Below are positions 1 to 5,537 of a stretch of DNA of 7,178 nt, one piece after another (position 1 is the first letter of the stretch; each line of letters starts with the position of its first letter). The notes below the pieces were generated by a model, which was not told where the DNA came from, searched no databases, and worked only from the letters and a program-made list of their open reading frames with translations. The position numbers were made by a program, and so were the translations under genes. This DNA is from an uncultured Chitinophagaceae bacterium (GTDB taxonomy: Bacteria > Bacteroidota > Bacteroidia > Chitinophagales > Chitinophagaceae): positions 1 through 7,178 of the forward strand of contig CALESY010000159.1 of NCBI GenBank assembly GCA_937919945.1, in the 5' to 3' direction.

Positions 1-55
1 TAAAGGTGCCATAATAATTTTATCGTTTTTAGTTAATGTATAAATTGTTTATTAC

Positions 56-82
56 AGAAAAGCCTCCAATGGAGGCTTTTCT
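56..82. terminator. Hairpin terminator of a gene to the left
   Basis: A perfect 12-bp inverted repeat (AGAAAAGCCTCC / GGAGGCTTTTCT) encloses a 3-base loop, AAT. The GC-rich core is flanked by an A run on the left and a T run on the right, which is the shape of an intrinsic terminator able to work in either direction. It lies about 170 bases before the next promoter. It therefore probably ends a plus-strand gene just outside the window and insulates the T9SS protein gene from read-through. Confidence 0.75.
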
Positions 83-253
83 ATTTGTAGTACATGAGAA
101 TTGTGTTTTATTAATTCTTAGCTAAAAAGTATGCTGCGAGTATTTAACTTTTCTAATAAAACTGTAATCGGATGACAATAATAGTTATTATTAAAATGAG
201 GTTAAATCATTTCGAAGAATTACATCATCAGGTTTTAGTAGCAAACCTTAACG

Positions 254-261
254 TAGATTTG
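254..261 (+). promoter_or_regulatory. Bacteroidota-type -7 promoter box for the T9SS protein gene
   Basis: TAGATTTG matches the Bacteroidota sigma-factor -7 consensus TAnnTTTG exactly. The upstream -33 element is poor: only a T-rich GGTTTTA at 231-237 lies near the expected place. A transcript starting a few bases downstream would leave a leader of roughly 40 nt before ATG 306. The G of this box is the first base of an in-frame GTG at 261, so that GTG would lie upstream of the transcript start. This argues for the ATG. Confidence 0.5.
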
Positions 262-305
262 TGCGTCTGATCTTAAGTAATCATAACTACAATTCAATAT
301 TCATT

Positions 306-1961
306 ATGAAAAAATTACAACTTATTAAAAAATCAATCTTTGTATTTCTACTGCTATTAACTGGTTATACAACTTTTGCTCAATCTTTAGCTATGCCGGC
401 GCACTCCTCAATATATACAGGGTTTGCTCGGGGCTATTGGTTTACTGCACCGGTGTCTTTTACTATAACAGGTTTAAGGGTGCCGACAGATGCAGGCACA
501 GGACCGCAGTACATACAGGTGATGAAGTTAAATACGACTCCGCCAATTGCTTTTACTGCTCAATCTTCAAACTTTACTAACCTTTTCTATATATCTGGTG
601 CAACAAGTGGTACTATAGTACCTACTTCAATTTCAGTTAATGCTGGTGATGTGATTGGTATATTGGGTGCAACAGGCGGTACAGGGCAAAGTTGCTCATA
701 TCATAACGGTACTATTTATTCTACATTATTAGCAGGATTCCCTGTTACACTGGCCAGGTTTGGTTATCAAGGTTCTATAAATACAGGTGCTGCTCCTTTG
801 TACTGGGGTGAAGCTTCAACCACTGCAGGACAAATTGGTAGGGTAGAGATGTATTATTCTGTTGGCCCGCCATGTCCGGGTACTACTGGGCGTATTATAA
901 ATAATGTAACATCAACAGCTGCTACATTTAGCTGGAATGCAGTTTCAGGTTCTGTGGGTTACGACTATGTCGTAAAAACAGGTGCAACGCCTCCTGTTGC
1001 CGGTATTATAAATATCACTGCTACAACTGCCAGCGTAACGGGCCTTACTCCATCTACATTATATTATTTATTTGTCCGTAATAAATGCAGCGCGTTCAAT
1101 AATTCTTCATGGGATACACTTTCGTTTATTACTAATCCACCGTGTTCCGTGCCATCAGGTTTTGCAGCAAATAATGTAGATTCTAACAGTGCATTAATTT
1201 CTTGGACACCTGTAACAAGTGCAACAAGTGGCTATCAGTATATTGTGAAAAAAACAAAGTCATTACCTACTTCTGCAACCGGGTTAACAAATACAGCATT
1301 GAATAGTGTACAGCTAACAGGTTTAGATAATGGTACCGTATATTATGTTTTTGTAAGGTCTAAATGTGCTGGTAATGATAGTTCAGGGTGGTCTTTAGAT
1401 TCATTTTACACACCAATACCCTGTCGTAGACCTGTTTTAGCACTCGGGCACTTAAGTAGTAACAACTCAGTAGTTTATTGGTCGCCGGTACAAACTGCAA
1501 TTGGATATGAATATTATTTGGGCCCTGTTACTACTATACCAGCAAATGGTACACCTATTGTTACGCCTTCTATTCAAACCCCATATTTGCAACCAAGTAC
1601 TTCTTATACTATGAACGTAAGATGTATGTGTAATGATAGAGGTGTAAAAACAAGTTCTCAATGGTCATCATTAGACTTCACTAGTGAGCCTCCATTAAGT
1701 GTGGGTAATGTTACTAATAATAAACTGGCTCTTGATATATTCCCTAATCCCGTTAAAAACAGTATGACCATTAAACTGAATAGCATTATCAATGGCAAAG
1801 CATCTATCATTATTAAAGATCAGAAAGGTGCTGTTGTTAAAACACATACAATAGAACAAACTACAACAACAGTAGATGTAACCGGATTAGCAGCAGGCAT
1901 TTATATACTTCAATACGCAGATGCTGAGAATAACTTTACTACTAAGTTTACGAAAGAGTAA
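306..1961 (+). CDS. T9SS-exported surface protein with three fibronectin type III domains
   Basis: This 551-residue protein is predicted to be exported and then attached to the cell surface or released by the type IX secretion system. Residues 1-25 form a Sec signal peptide (MKKLQLIKK, a hydrophobic core, then TFA before the cut). Residues 27-188 are a beta-rich, Gly/Thr/Ser-rich domain I cannot assign. Three fibronectin type III-like modules follow at about 190-279, 280-372 and 373-465. Each has a tyrosine-rich YxY strand and one or two cysteines near its end. Residues 474-551 are a type A T9SS sorting domain, with FPNP at 479-482, GAVV, GLAAGIYIL and the ending KFTKE. The ATG at 306 is preferred to an in-frame GTG at 261, because it begins exactly at the signal peptide and the GTG overlaps the promoter box. 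No Shine-Dalgarno sequence is visible. No enzymatic motif is seen; adhesion or glycan binding is possible but is inference. Confidence 0.88.
   Translation: MKKLQLIKKSIFVFLLLLTGYTTFAQSLAMPAHSSIYTGFARGYWFTAPVSFTITGLRVPTDAGTGPQYIQVMKLNTTPPIAFTAQSSNFTNLFYISGATSGTIVPTSISVNAGDVIGILGATGGTGQSCSYHNGTIYSTLLAGFPVTLARFGYQGSINTGAAPLYWGEASTTAGQIGRVEMYYSVGPPCPGTTGRIINNVTSTAATFSWNAVSGSVGYDYVVKTGATPPVAGIINITATTASVTGLTPSTLYYLFVRNKCSAFNNSSWDTLSFITNPPCSVPSGFAANNVDSNSALISWTPVTSATSGYQYIVKKTKSLPTSATGLTNTALNSVQLTGLDNGTVYYVFVRSKCAGNDSSGWSLDSFYTPIPCRRPVLALGHLSSNNSVVYWSPVQTAIGYEYYLGPVTTIPANGTPIVTPSIQTPYLQPSTSYTMNVRCMCNDRGVKTSSQWSSLDFTSEPPLSVGNVTNNKLALDIFPNPVKNSMTIKLNSIINGKASIIIKDQKGAVVKTHTIEQTTTTVDVTGLAAGIYILQYADAENNFTTKFTKE
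870..1695 (+). repeat. Three tandem fibronectin type III-like modules within the T9SS protein
   Basis: The repetition is at protein level, not as identical DNA. Each module opens with a cysteine after proline or isoleucine-proline (residues 190, 280 and 373). Each contains a W-x-P/A-V strand, then a G-Y-x-Y strand, then an L-x-x-x-T-x-Y strand. A second cysteine follows VRxK or VRCM (261, 354, 440/442), and then an SSW, SGW or SQW motif. First and second cysteines are 67-74 residues apart in all three, which suggests one disulfide per module. Confidence 0.7.
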
Positions 1962-1974
1962 TAGATAGTAATAC

Positions 1975-2016
1975 CTAACAATAAAGCCGTACAATTTTGT
2001 ACGGCTTTATTGTTAG
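1975..2016. terminator. Bidirectional terminator between the T9SS protein gene and ispH
   Basis: This is a perfect 20-bp inverted repeat separated by two T bases, beginning CTAACAATAAAGCC and ending GGCTTTATTGTTAG. The GC-rich core GCCGTAC is flanked by A-rich then T-rich arms, so both strands read as an intrinsic terminator. It starts 13 bases after the stop of the plus-strand gene and lies 20 bases beyond the stop of ispH, so it serves both convergent genes. Confidence 0.88.
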
Positions 2017-2036
2017 ATGCAATTAGGGTATTATTA

Positions 2037-3263
2037 CTATATCCATTCTGCAGATGCTTGTTGTAATGCATCAGTATTGCCTGTAAGTTCAGCCAACCTT
2101 TCCATAACACGCTCAACCAAAGCATCGGGGCAAGAAGCGCCGGATGTTATCATAACGCGCAATGGTCGTTTAGAAGGCAGGTAGTTATTAGTTTCTATTT
2201 CGGTATGTGTATGCAAATCAAAGTGTTTGATAACTGAGCCTGATATAAGGCAGTTTTCATCTTTGATGAAGTAAGTAGGTAATTTTATTTCACACAATTC
2301 AACTAAGTGCGATGTGTTGGAACTGTTATATCCGCCAATGACAATGGCAATATCTGCATCTGTTTCCAGCATTCCTTGCACAGCACTTTGGTTGTCATTG
2401 GTAGCATAGCAAAGCGTATCTCGTGTATCGGCTACATAATCACCAATGTTTTCAGTGGTTGGTTTGTAATGAGTTATCATTACCTGTTTCAGATAATCTG
2501 CAATGCCTTGCGTTTCGCTGGCAAGCATCGTTGTTTGGTTTACTACACCTATGCGTTGTAGGTCTTTGGATACATCAAATCCATCAGAGTATTGGTCATT
2601 AAAATCAATATAGAATTGATTAGCAGGTAGTTCTCCTGTAATGTATTTTGCAAGTTGTATGGTTTGTGCCATATCTTTTACAACTACGGTATGTGTGTTA
2701 GCTTGGCTGTGAGAGAACGTAGCCCTTGTTTCTTCATGATTAGGCTTGCCATGTACAATGATGGTATAGCCATCCTTGCCTATTTTCTCTGCACGATTCC
2801 ATACTTTCTCTACAAAGGGGCAAGTAGTTTCATATCGGCTGGGTTCTATTCCTTTATCTCGTAGTGTTTTTTCAAGTTCCAACGTAGTGCCGAATGCAGG
2901 TATCACCACAATGTCATCAGATGTTAGTTCATCCCACCCCATCAACATATTACCTTTGGTGTCCATAATGAATTGTACACCCAGATTTTGCAAGTCGGCA
3001 TTTACACCTGGGTTATGTATCATTTCACTCAGGAGGAACACACGTTTCTCAGGATTTTCTGAAACAGCCCTGAATGCGATTTCTATCGCATTTTCCACCC
3101 CATAGCAAAAACCGAAATGCCTTGCCAGAATGATTTGTAAAGACCCTGCCTCCAATACGGTTGGGGTAAAGTCTTTCTTCATCTTATCTGCCAGCTTGCG
3201 TTTCTGCTTAATGGCTGTAACAAGCGTACTACGATAATGTACAGGAACGTCAAAAGATTTCAT
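2037..3263 (-). CDS. ispH: 4-hydroxy-3-methylbut-2-enyl diphosphate reductase (IspH/LytB), long form
   Basis: IspH is the final enzyme of the methylerythritol phosphate pathway. It reduces HMBPP to isopentenyl and dimethylallyl diphosphate with a [4Fe-4S] cluster in the cytoplasm. The three cluster cysteines are visible: C53 in GFCYGV, C148 in TTCPFV and C285 in DTLCYAT. Substrate-binding and proton-relay motifs are also present: H83 in IHNPGV, HGKPNHEET at 171-179, NQTTML at 242-247, SSNTSH at 314-319 and TSGASCPD at 373-380. At 408 residues it is clearly longer than the E. coli enzyme (316). It has about 44 extra residues before the first core strand and the HGKxxHEET form of the glutamate motif, as in cyanobacterial and plant enzymes. 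The start at 3263 is chosen because the segment MKSFDVPVHY onward resembles the N-terminus I recall for Bacteroidota long-form IspH. ATG 3182 (residue 28) is the alternative. The gene lies 55 bases downstream of the efflux adaptor, on the same strand. Confidence 0.97.
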   Translation of the reverse strand: MKSFDVPVHYRSTLVTAIKQKRKLADKMKKDFTPTVLEAGSLQIILARHFGFCYGVENAIEIAFRAVSENPEKRVFLLSEMIHNPGVNADLQNLGVQFIMDTKGNMLMGWDELTSDDIVVIPAFGTTLELEKTLRDKGIEPSRYETTCPFVEKVWNRAEKIGKDGYTIIVHGKPNHEETRATFSHSQANTHTVVVKDMAQTIQLAKYITGELPANQFYIDFNDQYSDGFDVSKDLQRIGVVNQTTMLASETQGIADYLKQVMITHYKPTTENIGDYVADTRDTLCYATNDNQSAVQGMLETDADIAIVIGGYNSSNTSHLVELCEIKLPTYFIKDENCLISGSVIKHFDLHTHTEIETNNYLPSKRPLRVMITSGASCPDALVERVMERLAELTGNTDALQQASAEWI

Positions 3264-3269
3264 TGCGTT

Positions 3270-3277
3270 GCAAAGTT
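3270..3277 (-). promoter_or_regulatory. Candidate -7 promoter box for ispH
   Basis: Read on the minus strand, this is TAACTTTG, an exact match to TAnnTTTG. It lies in the 55-bp gap between the adaptor gene and ispH and ends only six bases before the ispH ATG. If used, transcription would begin at or next to the start codon. The -33 region shows only a weak TTTC. It could let ispH be expressed independently of the adaptor. A chance match in a short AT-rich gap is possible. Confidence 0.4.
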
Positions 3278-3318
3278 ACGCTTTAGGCAGTTATGAAATG
3301 TATTATGTATAGTGTTGC

Positions 3319-4365
3319 TTAGCTACGTAGCTTGGTAACTTTCACATTCATACCAGGTTTAGCCTGCATCAGACCCGTAAGGATAACTGTGTCTCCGGCT
3401 GTAAGCCCCTGTATAATTTCTACCTTATCGCTGGTGCGTTGGCCTAATTTTACAATTGTCAGGTCTATTTTACCGTCTTTTATTCGCGCTACTTTTTTGT
3501 CTTTGGTAGTTGGTATCACTGCTTGCGATGGTATGAGAATAGCATTTGCCTCACTTTTCAACGGTATAGTTACATTAGCAAAAGAACCGGCTATCAACTT
3601 GCCATCTGCATTGGGTACTACTGCCCTTACTTTTATTGTACGTGTTCCTGCTTCTGCACCTGCGTCTATAGCGGCTATTTTACCAGTCAAGGTATCTGTT
3701 TTGCCAGTTACTGAAAAGTACACTATATTGCCCGTTTGTATAGATTTCATGTATTGTTCAGGTACATTAAAATCTACTTTGAGTTGTTGTGTTTGTTGCA
3801 GGGTTGTAATAATGGTAGCTGGTGAAATAACAGCACCCTCGCTGATATTCCGTATGCCGATAGTGCCGTCAAATGGTGCAATAATACGCATGCTTCTAAG
3901 TTGTGCTTCTGCAAATGCAATATCGGCATTAATAGACGCAATTTGCGTTTCGGTGGTTTCGTAGTCTTGCTTACTGATGCCGCCTATGTTTAATAATTCT
4001 TCCTGACGCTTTAGTATGCTTTGTTGCAGTTGGCGCTGCGATTTCAGTTTTTGCAGTTGTGCTTTTATTTCACCATCGTATAACTGCACTAATACTTGTC
4101 CTTTTCGCACCTTGCTGCCTTCTTTGAAGGTTATATCCGTTACCCTGCCAGATATTTCGGGGTGTATGTCAATTTGTTCGTTTGCCAATAAAGAGCCGCT
4201 GGCAGCAAATTCTGTGCTGAAAGATTGTGCATTGGCAATGTATGCTTCAGCTTGCAAACTTTTGGGTTTGTTTTTTGCACCTGTACTCTCATCACCACTG
4301 TTATTGCATGCAGCAACAGCGGTCATTAATAGTAATAGTGTTAAACTGTGTTTTTGGTATGCCAT
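3319..4365 (-). CDS. RND efflux periplasmic adaptor subunit (membrane fusion protein), lipoprotein
   Basis: This 348-residue protein is predicted to be lipid-anchored in the periplasm and to bridge an inner-membrane RND pump to a TolC-like outer-membrane channel. Residues 1-19 are a lipoprotein signal peptide, with lipobox VAAC and lipidated C20. The first lipoyl half covers about 66-96 (EISGRVTDITFKEGSKVRKG). A helical hairpin, rich in Q, K and E, covers about 97-157. The second lipoyl half (IIAPFDGTIGIRN) is at 161-173 and continues to about 190. A beta-barrel follows to about 270 and a membrane-proximal domain to the end, with IPSQAVIP at 278-285. The start at 4365 is chosen over the in-frame ATG at 4380, because a strong AAAGGAG sits five bases before it and the signal peptide then begins directly. 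No pump or outer-membrane channel gene is adjacent: ispH follows and a divergent gene precedes. The substrate cannot be inferred. Confidence 0.92.
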   Translation of the reverse strand: MAYQKHSLTLLLLMTAVAACNNSGDESTGAKNKPKSLQAEAYIANAQSFSTEFAASGSLLANEQIDIHPEISGRVTDITFKEGSKVRKGQVLVQLYDGEIKAQLQKLKSQRQLQQSILKRQEELLNIGGISKQDYETTETQIASINADIAFAEAQLRSMRIIAPFDGTIGIRNISEGAVISPATIITTLQQTQQLKVDFNVPEQYMKSIQTGNIVYFSVTGKTDTLTGKIAAIDAGAEAGTRTIKVRAVVPNADGKLIAGSFANVTIPLKSEANAILIPSQAVIPTTKDKKVARIKDGKIDLTIVKLGQRTSDKVEIIQGLTAGDTVILTGLMQAKPGMNVKVTKLRS

Positions 4366-4370
4366 GCGCG

Positions 4371-4377
4371 CTCCTTT
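4371..4377 (-). promoter_or_regulatory. Shine-Dalgarno sequence of the efflux adaptor gene
   Basis: On the minus strand this reads AAAGGAG, five bases before the ATG at 4365. It decides between two in-frame ATGs: it lies inside the coding sequence if 4380 is used and is ideally spaced for 4365. It is the only strong Shine-Dalgarno sequence I see before any gene in the window. Confidence 0.65.
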
Positions 4378-4402
4378 CATGAATTATTCAGAAATTGTGT
4401 AG

Positions 4403-4410
4403 CAAATATA
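4403..4410 (-). promoter_or_regulatory. -7 promoter box for the efflux adaptor gene
   Basis: On the minus strand this is TATATTTG, an exact TAnnTTTG match, 37 bases before the adaptor ATG at 4365. A TTG 16 bases further upstream is a possible but closely spaced -33 element. The box lies inside the 65-bp divergent spacer and overlaps the region an upstream TTG start (4395) of the DUF3810 gene would claim. This supports the later ATG at 4431 for that gene. Confidence 0.5.
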
Positions 4411-4430
4411 TTGATAACTGCGCACGCAAC

Positions 4431-5537
4431 ATGCAGGAAACGCATCATAAATGGTATTGGTACTATAAGCAAAAACTAATCGTATTAGTCATCCTACTAC
4501 TATTGGCTATAGCAGGTACATGGTATTTGTCTGATTGTTCGTGTCATGCAGATATGTATAATGAGTATGTGTTTCAGCCTTTTCAGCTATTTCGCAACCT
4601 TATATTCGGTAATATCCCATTCAGCATTGGCGATGTTATGTATGTATCCTGGGGTATTGGCTTGCTGTTACTTATTGTGCGATGGATATATTATCTCTTT
4701 CATATGCAGTCTCACGCGACAACGCTCAGATATGCAATAATAAAAGCGTCGCTAAAGCTTTCAGTATTGTATTTGTTGTTTATGATAGGTTGGGGAGGTA
4801 ATTACTATAAAGAGCCATTGGCAGAATACTGGCAATTAGAAAGGCAAGACTGGAATGACAGCTCTATTATTGCATTTGACAAGTATTTAGTGCAACAACT
4901 AAATGCGATGGCTCCATACTATAAGCACTATAGGTTTAAAGAAGTAGCGCGTAAAGCTAAAGCATATTACAAGCAACATACAGATTGCTATCACAATGCT
5001 AAGGGACTTGATGCTAAGCCTTCACTATTTGGCAATTGGCTGCAATATATGGGTGTACAGGGGTACTATAATCCTTTTACGGGTGAAGGTCAGGTAAATA
5101 AAGGAGAGTTGCACTTTATGCTTCCATATATTGTGAGTCACGAAATCGCGCATCAGGTGGGTGTAGGTGCTGAAGACGATGCTAACTTGCTAGCTTATGC
5201 TTTAGCTGTCAATTCACAAGATAGCAGCTTTATGTATTCTGCATATCTCAACTTATGGCTGTATACTCACATGCAATTGCGTATGCGTGATACAGTAGCT
5301 GCCAATAACATAAAAAAAGAATTGAACCCAATTACCCTGTTGCACCTGAATGAATTGCGCAAACAACGTAGAAAATACCGCAGCAAATTGGGCGCATATA
5401 CCGGCGATGTATATGACCAATACCTGAAGCTGAATGGACAGAAAGATGGTATAGAAAGTTACGACAAAGTAACAGTCAGTGCATGGCTTTGGGAGCTGAA
5501 ACGAAATGGTAAACTGGGTAAACTATATATTCCTTAG
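4431..5537 (+). CDS. DUF3810 family membrane protein, putative zinc metallopeptidase
   Basis: This 368-residue protein is predicted to be an inner-membrane protein with a zincin-like domain; its substrate and role are unknown. Three hydrophobic segments lie near residues 15-33, 66-91 and 105-121. A soluble domain follows, with the DUF3810-like signature GYYNPFTGEGQVN at 211-223 and the metal-binding motif HEIAHQ at 237-242. H237 and H241 would bind zinc and E238 would be catalytic. Downstream, AEDDAN at 247-252 occupies the place where I recall EDEAN in relatives, so the third ligand may be altered. The rest is helical with a basic stretch (RKQRRKYR at 310-317). ATG 4431 is preferred to an in-frame TTG at 4395, which overlaps the promoter of the divergent adaptor gene. 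I see no Shine-Dalgarno sequence and no exact plus-strand promoter box. The stop overlaps that of the convergent mutase gene. Family assignment is from remembered motifs. Confidence 0.85.
   Translation: MQETHHKWYWYYKQKLIVLVILLLLAIAGTWYLSDCSCHADMYNEYVFQPFQLFRNLIFGNIPFSIGDVMYVSWGIGLLLLIVRWIYYLFHMQSHATTLRYAIIKASLKLSVLYLLFMIGWGGNYYKEPLAEYWQLERQDWNDSSIIAFDKYLVQQLNAMAPYYKHYRFKEVARKAKAYYKQHTDCYHNAKGLDAKPSLFGNWLQYMGVQGYYNPFTGEGQVNKGELHFMLPYIVSHEIAHQVGVGAEDDANLLAYALAVNSQDSSFMYSAYLNLWLYTHMQLRMRDTVAANNIKKELNPITLLHLNELRKQRRKYRSKLGAYTGDVYDQYLKLNGQKDGIESYDKVTVSAWLWELKRNGKLGKLYIP

Larger units (their letters stand above)
1..305. other. Non-coding leader region upstream of the T9SS protein gene
   Basis: No reading frame here looks like a gene. 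The stretch is AT-rich and holds two recognisable elements, listed separately: a hairpin terminator at 56-82 and a TAnnTTTG promoter box at 254-261. The first three bases read TAA and could be the stop codon of an upstream plus-strand gene, but one triplet cannot prove it. Between 83 and 253 I see only AT-rich sequence with a weak all-A/T hairpin near 177-192, and nothing I would name. Confidence 0.7.

Noticed and set aside
177..192. Small hairpin AATAAT / ATTATT in the leader region
   Set aside because: The stem is six A/T pairs only, expected by chance in such AT-rich sequence.
261..305. In-frame GTG start adding 15 residues to the T9SS protein
   Set aside because: The GTG overlaps the TAnnTTTG promoter box, and the added residues would precede an otherwise textbook signal peptide beginning at ATG 306.
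2776..3105. 109-residue plus-strand open frame opposite ispH
   Set aside because: It lies wholly within the well-supported ispH coding region and shows no recognisable motif.
3321..3332. Perfect 12-bp palindrome AGCTACGTAGCT at the 3' end of the adaptor gene
   Set aside because: It encodes the final residues and stop region, has no loop or T run, and a single short palindrome can occur by chance. I do not call it an operator or terminator.
3332..3964. 210-residue open frame opposite the adaptor gene
   Set aside because: It is antisense to a clearly recognised gene, its composition follows the complementary codons, and it shows no domain of its own.
4349..4356. Plus-strand TGTTTTTG as a promoter box for the DUF3810 gene
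   Set aside because: It mismatches the invariant A of TAnnTTTG, lies inside the adaptor coding region and has no supporting -33 element.
4395..4430. TTG start adding 12 residues to the DUF3810 protein
   Set aside because: It overlaps the promoter box of the divergent adaptor gene, and ATG 4431 gives a normal N-terminus just before the first membrane segment.
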